Positions 38,754 through 48,288 of a DNA stretch of 64,000 bases are shown one piece after another. Position 1 is the first letter of the stretch, and each line of letters begins with the position of its first letter. The translations under genes were made by a program, and so were the position numbers. Under the pieces are notes generated by a model that saw only the letters and a program-made list of their open reading frames with translations, was not told the DNA's origin and searched no databases. This DNA comes from Jeotgalibacillus malaysiensis (lineage in GTDB: Bacteria > Bacillota > Bacilli > Bacillales > Jeotgalibacillaceae): positions 1,906,501 to 1,970,500 of the forward strand of contig CP009416.1 of assembly GCA_000818095.1 (NCBI GenBank). The letters run 5' to 3'.

Positions 38754-39345
38754 GGGGTGGTCGTGATCAGAGTTAACATTACGGCTTAGGTCCAGTAGGT
38801 TTTCCCAATTCGACACCAGCTGTTGCCATACTGGCGGTTTCCCATTATACCGAATTCGGCAGGGTTTCCCGCTGCCGGACTGGATTACCACTTAGTCCGC
38901 ACTCTAATCCTCTGAACACGTGTGCGTACAGTCTAGGGGATTTCCCCGGCAGCCCTGATCCAGATTCCTTATCCTCTTTTGCAGAAAGGATTTCATACGG
39001 ACTGAAAAGAACATATTAATGGCCAACTAATGTGTTCTCTGTAACCATAATCCCCTCACCTTCCACTCAAGGCAGGCTACGCTGCGGCTGATTGTCATCA
39101 CTTCCGCAGGGTTATACAATCATTCACCTGCATATGCTTTATGCCAGCTGTAAATGAAAGCCTCCGCGGTAAGCGGGTCATCGCCCACATGCCATTGTGG
39201 ATCGCCCGCAAACCTTACTCCCAGAAAAAGCCCAAAGCTGGGCGCCTCAAGCCTAAACCAGGAACTTCATCGATATGCCCTTTAGTGGATTTTTAGGCCC
39301 ACCTTCGGAAACGGCGGACTGACTAGAATACTGCACCACCCATTG
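38754..39345 (-). ncRNA. ole: OLE RNA (ornate, large, extremophilic)
   Basis: The 662-bp gap between ispA and oapA has no ORF but is dense in conserved-looking, structured sequence. A promoter ends just before 39350, and near the 5' end GGGTGGT (39341-39335) pairs perfectly with ACCACCC near the 3' end (38761-38755), closing a molecule of about 590 nt. Length, orientation and the ispA-ole-oapA-dxs order match OLE RNAs of extremophilic and anaerobic Bacillota. These form a membrane RNP linked to alcohol, cold and Mg2+ stress. I considered RNase P RNA and tmRNA and rejected both. Confidence 0.85.
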
Positions 39346-39350
39346 AGGGA

Positions 39351-39380
39351 AGTATAACATATTCATTTTTCTTATGTCTT
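39351..39380 (-). promoter_or_regulatory. Internal promoter for OLE RNA
   Basis: On the minus strand AAGACA (39380-39375), 18 bp, TATACT (39356-39351), just after the ispA stop; transcription would start at about 39345-39348. Confidence 0.55.
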
Positions 39381-39389
39381 GTGATAAAC

Positions 39390-40268
39390 TCAGTTTTTTC
39401 TGCTGCCAATCAGATCAGTCAATTCCAGGAGCAACGCGGGTTCATTATGCAGTTCATACAGCAGTTCCCGAGCTTTATAAAGGTGATCATCCAACTTTTC
39501 CTTCGCAGATTGCATTCCCAAAATTGCAGGGTAAGTACTTTTTTGCCGCCCTTCATCACTGCCAACAGGTTTACCGATTTCTGCTTCATCACCTTCAATA
39601 TCCAGAATGTCATCCCTGATTTGAAAAGCAAGCCCAATATGCTCGGCGAAAAGCCGGAGTTTATTTAGTTCATGTTCATCAAGCCCACTGATCACGCCAC
39701 CTGCAACAGCTGCAAACTCCAGCAGCTTTCCCGTTTTTCTTTTATGAACGGATTCAAGCTGTTCAAGTGAAAGTGCCATTGATTCACCTTCTATATCTGC
39801 AACCTGACCGCCCACCATTCCTTCAGCTCCTGCTGCTTTTGACAGCATAGAAATAATTTTCACCTTAGATCTGTCATCAAACGGAGAATCAGCAACCAGT
39901 TCAAAGCTTTTGGTAAGCAGTGCATCTCCAGATAAGATGGCAACAGCTTCACCATATACTTTATGATTGGTTGGCAAGCCTCTTCTCAAATCATCATCAT
40001 CCATACTCGGCAGATCATCGTGAATCAGAGAATACGTATGGATCATTTCAAGTGCTGCAGCGGTTTTAAGTCCCTGTTCCGTTTCATTACCGAACGTCTC
40101 CATTACTGCTAAAAGCAAAAGCGGCCGGATTCTTTTGCCACCCGCTTTTAAAGAATACAGCATTGATTCTTTCAGCGATTCAGGCGCTTCTAAAGCGGTG
40201 ACGGCTGAAAATAATTCTTCTTCTACTTTGCTTTTTTGAAGGCTTGTAAAATGTCCAAGTGCATTCAT
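39390..40268 (-). CDS. ispA: Farnesyl diphosphate synthase (polyprenyl synthetase)
   Basis: Condenses IPP with DMAPP and GPP to farnesyl diphosphate. First aspartate-rich motif [17 protein letters not shown] and second motif [13 protein letters not shown] are intact, with [12 protein letters not shown] and [14 protein letters not shown] between. 292 residues. It overlaps xseB by 4 nt, within the xseA-xseB-ispA operon. Confidence 0.96.
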   Translation of the reverse strand: MNALGHFTSLQKSKVEEELFSAVTALEAPESLKESMLYSLKAGGKRIRPLLLLAVMETFGNETEQGLKTAAALEMIHTYSLIHDDLPSMDDDDLRRGLPTNHKVYGEAVAILSGDALLTKSFELVADSPFDDRSKVKIISMLSKAAGAEGMVGGQVADIEGESMALSLEQLESVHKRKTGKLLEFAAVAGGVISGLDEHELNKLRLFAEHIGLAFQIRDDILDIEGDEAEIGKPVGSDEGRQKSTYPAILGMQSAKEKLDDHLYKARELLYELHNEPALLLELTDLIGSRKN

Positions 40269-40498
40269 TCAGATAGTTCCTCCGGATCGATTGGTGTTTC
40301 GCCTTCTTCAGTCATCATGACAGCCAGCTGTTTTTCAGCACTCTGCAGCTTTTCATGGCATAGCTTAGAAAGTTCTACACCTTTTTTATAATAGTCAATT
40401 GCTTCTTCTAAAGGGACATCTCCTTCTTCAAGCTTGGCCACGATTTCTTCTAGACCTTCCATTGCATCTTCAAAAGAGACTTTTTCAGTTTTCGCCAT
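40265..40498 (-). CDS. xseB: Exodeoxyribonuclease VII small subunit
   Basis: Partner of XseA in the single-strand-specific exonuclease. The 77-residue helical protein shows the family core [36 protein letters not shown] start it at ATG 40498 (MAKTEKVS), about 8 nt after GGAGCG; it overlaps the xseA end by 14 nt. Confidence 0.95.
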   Translation of the reverse strand: MAKTEKVSFEDAMEGLEEIVAKLEEGDVPLEEAIDYYKKGVELSKLCHEKLQSAEKQLAVMMTEEGETPIDPEELSE

Positions 40499-41846
40499 TT
40501 TGATCACGCTCCAGTTTTTCCTCTACTGAACAGATGAGATCTGCTGTTTGAAGTGATACTTTAATTTTATCGCCATTTTTAACCTGATTGCTACTTTTAA
40601 TCAGCTCATTAGACTCATTAAATACCAGTGAATAACCTCTGTTCATTATTTTTAAAGGGCTGAGTGCTTCTAATGATGCTGCTGCCTGAATAAAACGCTG
40701 CCTATCTGAATTTACTTTTTTAGCAGCTGTATTTTCTAACCGGTCTATCAGCCGTTCAAGACTGTTTTTTTTACGTTCAATCTGACTGCCCGGGTTCAGC
40801 CTGATTAGCCTTTCATGTATTCTTTCTCTTTTAATCTCTGCCTTTTGTACAATCATCGCACTTTCTCTATAAAGTCTTTCATTCAGCCTGTCTAACAGCT
40901 GTGCATGAGGTTCAATTAATTTTCCAGGACGTCTGAATACGATTGAATCAGCCTGTTTTTTCAGCTGCTGTTTTTTATACTGCAGCTGCTGTGTGACCGC
41001 CCTGCCTGCCCTGATCTGAAGACTCATGATCCGTTCTCTAACTTCTTCAATATGAGGCACTGCGATCTCTGCAGCAGCAGTAGGTGTCGGTGCGCGGAGA
41101 TCAGCGGCAAAGTCAGCGATCGTTACATCTGTTTCATGGCCGACTGCAGAAATAACGGGAACCGGAAAGGAAGCGATTGCTCTCGCTACCTGTTCGTCAT
41201 TAAACGCCCATAGTTCCTCGATGGATCCTCCGCCACGGCCGATGATCAACAAATCAAGCGATGAATCTTCTGAGGCAGTTTGAAGTGCTTTTATAATGGA
41301 AGGAACCGCATTTTCTCCCTGAACAGAGCATGGGTATAATCGAATTGAGGCGATTGGATATCTTCTTTGAGCGGTCGTCATGATGTCTTTTATGACTGCA
41401 CCGGACGGAGAAGTAATTACACCAATATGTTCGGGGTAAGGAGGCAGAGATCTTTTTTTGCTTTGATCAAATAATCCTTCATTTTGGAGTTTTTCTTTTA
41501 ATTGCTCATAAGCAAGATAGAGTGCTCCTATGCCATCAGGCTCCATTTTTTTCACATAAAGCTGGTATTGTCCGCTTGATTCGAATACTGACACATCTGC
41601 CTGCAGCATGACTTCCATACCATTTTCAGGCTTGAATTTGAGAGATCCTGCAGCTGAAGAAAACATCACAGCACTGATTCTCGTTTTCTGATCTTTTAAT
41701 GTAAAGTAGACATGTCCGCTTGAGGGCTGTTTGAGGTTTGAAATTTCCCCTTTGATCAGCACTCCTGATAAGTGGGGATCTGCATCAAACTTTCTTTTTA
41801 TGTATTTAGTCAGTGCACTGACAGTTAAGTACCTTAACGTAGACAT
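40485..41846 (-). CDS. xseA: Exodeoxyribonuclease VII large subunit
   Basis: Catalytic subunit. N-terminal OB fold ([27 protein letters not shown]), catalytic domain with [20 protein letters not shown] and [27 protein letters not shown], and a coiled-coil region (about residues 265-400). 453 residues. AGGAGT lies 6 nt before the ATG. Confidence 0.96.
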   Translation of the reverse strand: MSTLRYLTVSALTKYIKRKFDADPHLSGVLIKGEISNLKQPSSGHVYFTLKDQKTRISAVMFSSAAGSLKFKPENGMEVMLQADVSVFESSGQYQLYVKKMEPDGIGALYLAYEQLKEKLQNEGLFDQSKKRSLPPYPEHIGVITSPSGAVIKDIMTTAQRRYPIASIRLYPCSVQGENAVPSIIKALQTASEDSSLDLLIIGRGGGSIEELWAFNDEQVARAIASFPVPVISAVGHETDVTIADFAADLRAPTPTAAAEIAVPHIEEVRERIMSLQIRAGRAVTQQLQYKKQQLKKQADSIVFRRPGKLIEPHAQLLDRLNERLYRESAMIVQKAEIKRERIHERLIRLNPGSQIERKKNSLERLIDRLENTAAKKVNSDRQRFIQAAASLEALSPLKIMNRGYSLVFNESNELIKSSNQVKNGDKIKVSLQTADLICSVEEKLERDQNGEN

Positions 41847-41866
41847 TTTAACACTCCTAAATGAGC

Positions 41867-41899
41867 AAAAGCGGCTCCGAAGAAAGCTTTCGGAACCGC
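41867..41899 (-). terminator. Terminator or attenuator between folD and xseA
   Basis: An 11-bp stem with one mismatch (41871-41881 with 41889-41899) followed by TTTT on the minus strand. Probably partial, since xseA has no obvious promoter after it. Confidence 0.6.
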
Positions 41900-41916
41900 C
41901 AAGCTGATACTTTATG

Positions 41917-42762
41917 TTATCTTGAAAAACGCTCAGCCGATTCTACTGTATTAAAGAGCAGCATGGTAATCGTCATTGGCCCTACGCCACCTGGAACGGG
42001 CGTAATGGCTGAAGCTTTTTGCCTGCACTGCTCAAAGTCTACATCCCCGCACAGTTTCCCATTATCATCGCGATTCATACCGACATCAATCACAACTGCG
42101 CCATCTTTAATATGATCTGCTGTAATCAGATTCCGGATTCCTACAGCTGCAATGATAATGTCCGCCTGTTTTGTATACGTTTTTAAATCGGATGTTTTAG
42201 AATGGCAATAGGTTACCGTTGCACTTTCGTTCAGCAAAAGCTGCCCCATTGGTTTTCCAACAATATTGCTTCTGCCAACGACTACTGCATGCTTGCCTTT
42301 AGGATCAATATGATGAAATTCAAGCATTTTCATAATGCCGTTCGGTGTGCACGGATAGAAAGCTTCTCCACCAGCCTGTAATCTGCCAATATTAATTGGA
42401 TGAAAGCCGTCCACATCTTTTGATGGGTCGATGGCTTCGATCACCGCTGTTTCACCAATGTGATCGGGAAGTGGAAGCTGTACAAGTATACCGTGTATTG
42501 TCTGGTCATTATTTAACTGCTGAATAATATCAAGAAGTGCTGATTCTGTAACAGTATCAGGCAATTTAATCAGCTTTGAATAAATACCGAGGTTCTCACA
42601 CGCTTTTTGCTTCATGGAAACATACGTTTTAGATGCCTGATTATCTCCAATTAATATGACTGCAAGTCCGGGCGTTACCTCTTTCAATTGTTTAATCCGG
42701 TCTTTTAACTGCTCTCTCATTTCCTGAGCAATATGTTTTCCATCAATGATTTCAGCTGACAT
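41917..42762 (-). CDS. folD: Bifunctional methylenetetrahydrofolate dehydrogenase/cyclohydrolase
   Basis: Interconverts 5,10-methylene-THF and 10-formyl-THF, one-carbon carriers that the glycine cleavage system in this window also feeds. Motifs: [15 protein letters not shown] (catalytic Lys in YxxxK), [29 protein letters not shown] and [15 protein letters not shown]. 281 residues, complete. Confidence 0.97.
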   Translation of the reverse strand: MSAEIIDGKHIAQEMREQLKDRIKQLKEVTPGLAVILIGDNQASKTYVSMKQKACENLGIYSKLIKLPDTVTESALLDIIQQLNNDQTIHGILVQLPLPDHIGETAVIEAIDPSKDVDGFHPINIGRLQAGGEAFYPCTPNGIMKMLEFHHIDPKGKHAVVVGRSNIVGKPMGQLLLNESATVTYCHSKTSDLKTYTKQADIIIAAVGIRNLITADHIKDGAVVIDVGMNRDDNGKLCGDVDFEQCRQKASAITPVPGGVGPMTITMLLFNTVESAERFSR

Positions 42763-42781
42763 TCAAATTTCCTCCCGTGAT

Positions 42782-43183
42782 TCAATCACGTGAATGTAAG
42801 TGAGACACTACCTTCGAAAGAAGTCCATTCACGAATTTGCTTGATTTTTCATCACCGAAACGTTTTGAAATTTCAACCGCTTCATTCAGAACCACATTAT
42901 GAGGCACATCATCTTTTTTATATAAAAGCTCATACAGCGCGACTCTCAGAATATTGCGGTCTACTCTCGCAAGACGCTCGATCTTCCATTTTTCAAGATG
43001 GTTCTGTATGACCTGATCGATCTCAGAAAGATGGCCGCTCACACCTTCTACCAGGTCTGTTAAATAATCATCATGCTTTTCATCTTCCAGAATATTTTTA
43101 ATCGCTGTCTCCGGCGTCATTTCGTTCATTTCCATCTGGAATAACGCCTGCAGCGCTTTTTCTCTGGCCGTTCTTCTTTTCAT
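42782..43183 (-). CDS. nusB: Transcription antitermination factor NusB
   Basis: With NusE binds boxA RNA in rRNA leaders. The 133-residue all-helical protein begins KRRTAREKALQALFQMEM and contains RVDRNILRVALYELLYKKDDVPHNVVLNEAVEISKRFGDEKSSKFVNGLL, the typical C-terminal half. It precedes folD by 19 bp. Confidence 0.96.
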   Translation of the reverse strand: MKRRTAREKALQALFQMEMNEMTPETAIKNILEDEKHDDYLTDLVEGVSGHLSEIDQVIQNHLEKWKIERLARVDRNILRVALYELLYKKDDVPHNVVLNEAVEISKRFGDEKSSKFVNGLLSKVVSHLHSRD

Positions 43184-43340
43184 TTCAGGTTTAACTCCTT
43201 CTCTATTTGCATAAAATCCATGTCATAAAAAGATCATAGCATAAAATGAGGCTTCCGACTAACTCTACATGAGAGGAAATCAAAAATTCAATTAGCGTAT
43301 CCGCTTACATTTAAAAATAAAGCTTTGTTAAAAGATAGAT

Positions 43341-43428
43341 GTTGATTGCATCTTCAAAAGAACGCTTTCCGCACGGCTCTCCTGGCACGCTTCTCCTGCA
43401 GGGAGTCGTCCCTTTCGCTACAATCAAC
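43341..43428. repeat. Decayed copy of a bacillus intergenic repeat
   Basis: An 88-bp segment bounded by inverted 8-mers GTTGATTG and CAATCAAC. On the minus strand it reads like the widespread bacillus repeat that starts TAGCGAAAGGGACGACTCC and ends GCGGAAAGC. It sits in the 323-bp gap between nusB and asp23; I see nothing in 43184-43340. Confidence 0.5.
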
Positions 43429-43478
43429 TGCTGAACAAGAACATCATTGGACTTTAACTTAGACGAAAACAAAGAAAA

Positions 43479-43501
43479 GACAACAGCTTTGAGCTGTTGT
43501 C
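43479..43501 (-). terminator. Terminator of asp23
   Basis: A 10-bp perfect stem (43479-43488 with 43492-43501), loop TTG, then TTTTCTTTGTTTT on the minus strand. Confidence 0.8.
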
Positions 43502-43506
43502 CATGA

Positions 43507-43920
43507 TTATTCTTTATCTTCTTCTTCAGTCTTCACTGTTTCAAATTGAATTCCTACAACGTGAATATTCACTTCGTCAGCTTCAAGTGCTGTCATATTG
43601 AGCAGTGTCTGGCGGATATTATCCTGCAGCTTTTGAGCAACTTCAGGAATAGCCGCACCGAATTTCACTGTACAGTATACATCAAGTACGATTCCTTCAT
43701 CACCAAGCTCCACTTTAATTCCCTTGCCGTGATTTTTTTTGCCAAGTCGTTCTGCAACACCTGAGGCGAAGTTTCCTCTCATCTGAGCGATCCCATCTAC
43801 CTCTGATGCAGCAATACCGGCGATCACTTCGATTACTTCAGGCGCAATTTCAACTTTTCCAAGCTGGTTTTGCGCAATGCTGCTCATTTGCAGTAGATTA
43901 TTTTCGTTTTCAGCAGTCAT
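43507..43920 (-). CDS. Asp23/Gls24 family envelope stress protein (YqhY)
   Basis: A 137-residue Asp23-domain protein: LGKVEIAPEVIEVIAGIAASEVDGIAQM, GIKVELGDEGIVLDVYCTVKFGAAIPEVAQKLQDNIRQ and an acidic tail. Family members attach to the membrane or cell-envelope machinery. B. subtilis YqhY, in the same place after accBC, is linked to control of acetyl-CoA carboxylase and lipid synthesis. It lies 12 bp after accC, in one operon accB-accC-asp23. Confidence 0.92.
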   Translation of the reverse strand: MTAENENNLLQMSSIAQNQLGKVEIAPEVIEVIAGIAASEVDGIAQMRGNFASGVAERLGKKNHGKGIKVELGDEGIVLDVYCTVKFGAAIPEVAQKLQDNIRQTLLNMTALEADEVNIHVVGIQFETVKTEEEDKE

Positions 43921-43932
43921 ATGATCCCCCTC

Positions 43933-45294
43933 TTAATCAGCCCTTTTTGTCATGATATCATACTTCTCAAGAAATTTCGTATTGAAGTCTCCACCTGTAA
44001 ATACATCATGGCTTAACAGCTTTAAATGGAATGGAATCGTTGTATGAACACCTTCAACTACAAATTCAGATAATGCGCGCTTCATTTTAGCAACAGCTTC
44101 ATCACGTGTTGCACCGTATGTGATTACTTTTGCGATCATTGAATCATAATATGGTGGAATGTCATAACCAGTATATGCAGCTGAATCTACTCTTACGCCA
44201 GGTCCGCCCGGCGGAAGATACATGGTGATTTTCCCTGCAGAAGGCATAAAGTTCTTTTCAGGATTTTCTGCGTTTATTCTGCACTCAATTGACCACCCGG
44301 TGAAGGTAACCTCTTCTTGAGAAATACTCAGCTTTTCACCTGATGCAACTTTTATCTGTTCTTTAATCAGGTCAACACCAGTAACCATTTCAGTTACAGG
44401 GTGCTCCACCTGAATACGTGTATTCATTTCCATAAAATAAAACGATTTTTCATTATGGTCGTAGATGAATTCAACTGTTCCTGCACCTGTATAACCGACT
44501 GCTTCTGCCGCTTTAACAGCTGCATCACCCATTTTTTCACGTACTTCCTGATCAAGCGCAGGAGACGGCGTTTCCTCAAGCAGCTTTTGCAGTCTTCTTT
44601 GAATCGTGCAGTCCCGCTCTCCAAGGTGAATCGTCTGACCGTGCGTATCAGCCATTACCTGGATCTCAACGTGACGGAAGTCTTCAATGAACTTTTCTAT
44701 GTAGACACCTGGATTACCGAATGCTGCTTCGGCTTCTCTCTGAGTGGCTTTTATGCCTTTTTCAAGATCTTCTTTACTCTTTGCCACGCGGATTCCTTTA
44801 CCGCCTCCACCGGCAGTTGCTTTAATGATTACGGGATATCCCATTTCATCAGCAAGTGACAGTCCTTCTTCAACTGAATTGATAATCCCCTTAGAGCCCG
44901 GCACAACCGGTACACCTGCTGCACGCATTGTTTCACGCGCTACATCTTTCGTACCCATTTTAGAAATTGCTTCTGGACTTGGACCGATAAAAGTTACATT
45001 ACAGTCTCTGCAGAGTTCAGCAAAGTCTTCATTTTCAGCTAGAAATCCATATCCGGGGTGAATCGCATCAGCACCTGTCAGCTTAGCTGCAGAAATCACA
45101 TTTGTGAAGTTTAAGTAGCTGTCTTTTGACAACTTCGGTCCGATACAGATTGCTTCGTCTGCAAGCTGGACATGCAGCGCTTCCTTATCAGCTTCTGAAT
45201 AAACCGCAACTGTTTCAATATCCATTTCCTTACAAGCGCGAATCACGCGAACTGCGATTTCTCCTCTATTGGCAATCAATACTTTTTTTATCAT
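43933..45294 (-). CDS. accC: Acetyl-CoA carboxylase biotin carboxylase subunit
   Basis: ATP-grasp enzyme that carboxylates the biotin of Acc[42 protein letters not shown] (ATP glycine loop), [12 protein letters not shown] and [22 protein letters not shown] are intact in 453 residues. 16 bp after accB. It may also supply the propionyl-CoA carboxylase beta chain MmdA; that is inference. Confidence 0.97.
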   Translation of the reverse strand: MIKKVLIANRGEIAVRVIRACKEMDIETVAVYSEADKEALHVQLADEAICIGPKLSKDSYLNFTNVISAAKLTGADAIHPGYGFLAENEDFAELCRDCNVTFIGPSPEAISKMGTKDVARETMRAAGVPVVPGSKGIINSVEEGLSLADEMGYPVIIKATAGGGGKGIRVAKSKEDLEKGIKATQREAEAAFGNPGVYIEKFIEDFRHVEIQVMADTHGQTIHLGERDCTIQRRLQKLLEETPSPALDQEVREKMGDAAVKAAEAVGYTGAGTVEFIYDHNEKSFYFMEMNTRIQVEHPVTEMVTGVDLIKEQIKVASGEKLSISQEEVTFTGWSIECRINAENPEKNFMPSAGKITMYLPPGGPGVRVDSAAYTGYDIPPYYDSMIAKVITYGATRDEAVAKMKRALSEFVVEGVHTTIPFHLKLLSHDVFTGGDFNTKFLEKYDIMTKRAD

Positions 45295-45310
45295 ACGTAT
45301 TCTCTCCTAA

Positions 45311-45805
45311 CTACTTTTTAACAAGAAATAGAGGCTGTCCGTATTCTACAAGCTGACCGTTTTCAACGAGAATTTTAACAACTTCCCCTTCAGTTTCAGC
45401 TTCAATTTCATTAAATAATTTCATTGCCTCTACAATACATACTGTAGAATCAGCCGTTACTTTTGAACCTACCTTAACGAATGGCTCAGCATCAGGTGAA
45501 GACGCTTCATAGAAAGTTCCGACCATTGGTGATTTAATTTCAGTTGTATTTTCAAGGTCAGCTGCAGGTTCCGCTGCTTCTTCTTTTACTGGCTCAGGCT
45601 GCTTCTCAGCTTTAGCTGGCGCTTTTACTTCTTCAGTGTGCTGAACTGGCACTTGTTCTTTTACCGGCTCAGGTGCCACCTCTGCTGTACGTTTTGATTG
45701 TTTTCTCAGTTTAAGCTTTTCGCCATCCTGTTCATATGTAAATTCATCAATTGAGGATTGGTCGATTAATTTGATAAGTTCTCTGATCTCTTGTACTTTT
45801 AACAT
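45311..45805 (-). CDS. accB: Acetyl-CoA carboxylase biotin carboxyl carrier protein
   Basis: Carries biotin on the lysine of EAMK in VCIVEAMKLFNEIEAE, near residue 129. The N-terminus VQEIRELIKLIDQSSIDEFTY and the Pro/Ala/Glu-rich linker are typical, as are MVGTFYEASSPDAEPFV and the closing GQPLFLV. 164 residues. First gene of the accBC-asp23 operon; a weak promoter (TTGAAT-18-TATGAT, minus strand) lies in the 209-bp gap upstream. Confidence 0.96.
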   Translation of the reverse strand: MLKVQEIRELIKLIDQSSIDEFTYEQDGEKLKLRKQSKRTAEVAPEPVKEQVPVQHTEEVKAPAKAEKQPEPVKEEAAEPAADLENTTEIKSPMVGTFYEASSPDAEPFVKVGSKVTADSTVCIVEAMKLFNEIEAETEGEVVKILVENGQLVEYGQPLFLVKK

Positions 45806-45967
45806 ATTTTACACTCCCTGGTCATTAAATTAATTAGCAGCAGCTGCTATTATCATACGCTAATACTTGACCAAAATTCAAGACAGCCATGAAAAGAGCA
45901 GATAAAACGCTTTCATCAGTCTGATTGTAACACAAATTAATCATGACAAAACTCATTTTTAACATGC

Positions 45968-46012
45968 AAAAATGTCCTTAAAGCCTCAATTAAGTGGCTC
46001 TAAGGACATTTT
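45968..46012 (-). terminator. Terminator after the spoIIIAH remnant
   Basis: A 12-13-bp stem (45968-45980 with 46001-46012) with an inner AGCC/GGCT stem; U-rich at the end on the minus strand. Confidence 0.75.
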
Positions 46013-46014
46013 AT

Positions 46015-46559
46015 TTATTCAGCCGGTTCAAACATGACTGATACGAAAGTATTTTCGCCCATTTCTCTCCGTCCAAGCTGCACGAGCTCATTAGCTGCTT
46101 CCTTCGAGTGTTCATGGTCGACCGATTTGACAGTAATCAGTACTCTTTCTTCATCTGTTCTGACCAGAGCATCTTCATACCCCATTGCCCGGATCATCGT
46201 TTCAATCAGCTTTTCTTTCGACTCAAGTCTGTTCAGCTCTTCCACCGCTTCATAAGCTTCATCTTTTTCTGCTGCAGAAAAGTCTGCTGATGCAACTTTT
46301 GACGTCAGCTGCTCTTTTAACGCGCTTCTCTCATCCTGCACTTCCATTCTCAGTACATTAATCAAATCTTCCGGGGACGACTCGGTTGATACGTCCACTT
46401 CATCTTCAAATACCCATTCCTCTCCGTCTTCACTGCTGACAACTTCAGCATCCTCATATGTAACTGCTGTCTCTGAGACCGGTGACATGACATAATATAC
46501 TGATAACACCACTACAAGTCCGATCATCGTTAACAGCCAGACTGTTTATTTTTCAGCAT
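46015..46559 (-). pseudogene. spoIIIAH: spoIIIAH with an N-terminal frameshift
   Basis: SpoIIIAH is the mother-cell protein that meets forespore SpoIIQ across the septum. The YscJ-like domain (ERVLITVKSVDHEHSKEAANELVQLGRREMG) and transmembrane segment GLVVVLSVYYVMSP are intact. The start that has a ribosome site (ATG 46559, GGGG upstream) gives MLKNKQSGC and a stop. In relatives the same start reads …KQTVWLLTM…; here WLLTMIGLVVV lies one frame away, so 1 or 4 nt are missing near 46541. A downstream ATG (46527) has no ribosome site and would cut into the membrane anchor. Confidence 0.85.
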
Positions 46560-46571
46560 TTTTTCATCCCC

Positions 46572-47135
46572 TTATTCGTATGGTATGACAGCGACTCTGT
46601 GTGTAGACACATCGAGCGCTTTAGAAACCGCATCAATAATTCTCTTTTTAATTCCTGCTGATTCAGAACCTTCTGCTGCAATCAAAACACCTGAAACCAT
46701 GGGCTTCTCAACATACTTTAATACCGGTTCTGCACCAGATGCTTGTCCGATTACGACTTCTGATGTTGTGGATTTCCTGCCTGATACAGACTGCTGATCA
46801 TCCCTGTGTTCTTCACCTGTATCATGCTGAATCGATTCATTACGCTCATAGATCAACCTTTCACCGCTGCCAAGTGTAATCATGACATCGACTTTTGAAG
46901 TACCCAGCGACTTTTTTAAAAGAGAAGAAATCTTTTTTTCCAGCTGTCGTTCCAGATCAGTAATTTCCGCCGCTTCATCTTGTACATCTGATTTTATAAC
47001 GGTTTGTTCTTCAGGTGACCGATTCTGCGTCAAAATCATCACGCCAATAAAGAGCAGTAGAATAATAATCGGGATTTTTTTTTTTTGAAAAGTTGGATCC
47101 CTTGATGAGAAAAGAGCTTCTTTGATTTTATTCAT
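46572..47135 (-). CDS. spoIIIAG: Stage III sporulation protein AG
   Basis: Ring-forming component of the SpoIIIA-SpoIIQ channel between mother cell and forespore. The 187-residue protein has one N-terminal membrane helix (IPIIILLLFIGVMILTQ), an acidic linker and the ring-building domain with SKVDVMITLGSGERLIYERN and KRIIDAVSKALDVSTHRVAVIPYE. It is somewhat short. Start ATG 47135, 5 nt after GGAGG. The frame is open, but its partners AB-AF are deleted and AH is frameshifted, so a working channel is unlikely. Confidence 0.88.
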   Translation of the reverse strand: MNKIKEALFSSRDPTFQKKKIPIIILLLFIGVMILTQNRSPEEQTVIKSDVQDEAAEITDLERQLEKKISSLLKKSLGTSKVDVMITLGSGERLIYERNESIQHDTGEEHRDDQQSVSGRKSTTSEVVIGQASGAEPVLKYVEKPMVSGVLIAAEGSESAGIKKRIIDAVSKALDVSTHRVAVIPYE

Positions 47136-47146
47136 CCTGTCCTCCA

Positions 47147-47353
47147 TTAAGATTCAATAATTAAAATATTTCTCCGGTCTGTAACTTCTCTTTCCATCCA
47201 TTTGCACAACCTGAGACATTCTAAAAGCTCTTTTCTTCTTCTGATCAATTGGGAAGCCCTTCTCATTCCTTCCAGTGTGAAGCCTAAAATCAGACAAACG
47301 GTTCCAATTGAATAAATCATCCGGCATCGATTTGATACGTCAATTTGGTGCAT
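47147..47353 (-). pseudogene. spoIIIAB: spoIIIAB, 5' fragment at a large deletion
   Basis: Only the N-terminal part remains: a membrane segment (IYSIGTVCLILGFTLEG) and RRASQLIRRRKELLECLRLCKWMEREV, which resembles the start of SpoIIIAB (usually about 170 residues). After about 50 residues the similarity ends and the frame stops, 11 bp before spoIIIAG. The rest of AB and all of AC, AD, AE and AF, normally between here and AG, are absent, a loss I estimate at about 2.8 kb from usual gene sizes. Confidence 0.8.
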
Positions 47354-48190
47354 TTAATAAGCATAAGATCCTTTAGATTCATCAACGATGCCAGTTCTTT
47401 TTTTTTGTTTTAATTCCTTAACGGATTCTGCATGTGCAGTCACCATCATTTTTACTCCTGCAGAAATGATTTCATCTACTGCCAGTGCATCTGCAGTACC
47501 TCCTATTTCATCAACAGCAATCGTATCCGGGGACATTGCTCTGAGCATCATTTTCATTCCCCGGATTTTTGGACACTTATCCAGCACCTCAATATGTTCT
47601 CCAAATGTCAGCTGCGGCACTCCCTGGTAACATGCGGCAATTTCTGAACGTTCATCTATTAACGAAACCATTTTAGCAGGTATATCCTGATACCCCTGCG
47701 ATACAAATCTGATCGCATCTCTGATAAAGGTGGTCTTCCCGCTCCCCGGTGGTCCGAAGATCAGAATATGAGGCCACTTAAACTGGTTGTTCCGCCAGAT
47801 CTCAGTCATCAGCTGATTAGAACTCCCTACGTATTCTCGGGCGATCCGGATTGAAAATGATGAAATGTGCTTAAACGTCGGAACATGATTTAAATTCTCT
47901 GTCATTTCCCCGGCAACGCCGATTCGATGACCGCCTTTAACTGTAATGAATCCTTCTGACAGTTCCTGAGCGATTGAATAGACGGAGTGATCAGAAATCT
48001 TTTCAAGAAGCCTGTTACAGTCATCCTCAGTCGTTATACAGTGAATCATTTGATAGCTGTCTTTTATTTTGATAACGATCGGTCTGTTTTTTCTAATTCT
48101 GATCTCATTGACTGACTCGAGGGCTGGACCGGCTGATGTGATCAATTCTTTGACTATATGATCCGGAAGATACGAGAATATCTGATGCAT
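47354..48190 (-). pseudogene. spoIIIAA: spoIIIAA, probably damaged at its C-terminus
   Basis: Secretion-type ATPase of the SpoIIIA channel. Walker A in LIFGPPGSGKTTFIRDAIR, SLIDERSEIAACYQGVPQ and TIAVDEIGGTADALAVDEI are intact. At 278 residues it is about 25-30 shorter than usual: after TAHAESVKELKQKKR the usual R-P-x-x-x-L…F-x-R-Y segment is missing and the chain ends TGIVDESKGSYAY. The active site could still work, but the operon it serves is gone. Start ATG has AAGGAG upstream. The usual yqhV is absent between it and efp. Confidence 0.65.
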
Positions 48191-48250
48191 GAGGGTCTCC
48201 TTCGTGTTTTACGACTATCTTATTGATGAGTTGAGCAGTTTATGCAAAAT

Positions 48251-48278
48251 AAAAAACTGCCCCTTATGAAAGGGCAGT
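48251..48278 (-). terminator. Terminator of efp
   Basis: A 7-bp GC-rich stem (48256-48262 with 48272-48278) followed by six T residues on the minus strand. Confidence 0.75.
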
Positions 48279-48288
48279 CTCAGTGAAA

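Noticed and set aside
38754-39345. RNase P RNA, tmRNA or 6S RNA as identity of the large structured gap
   Set aside because: Sequence landmarks of RNase P type B and tmRNA (tRNA-like ends, tag ORF) are absent, and the length, neighbours and end pairing fit OLE better.
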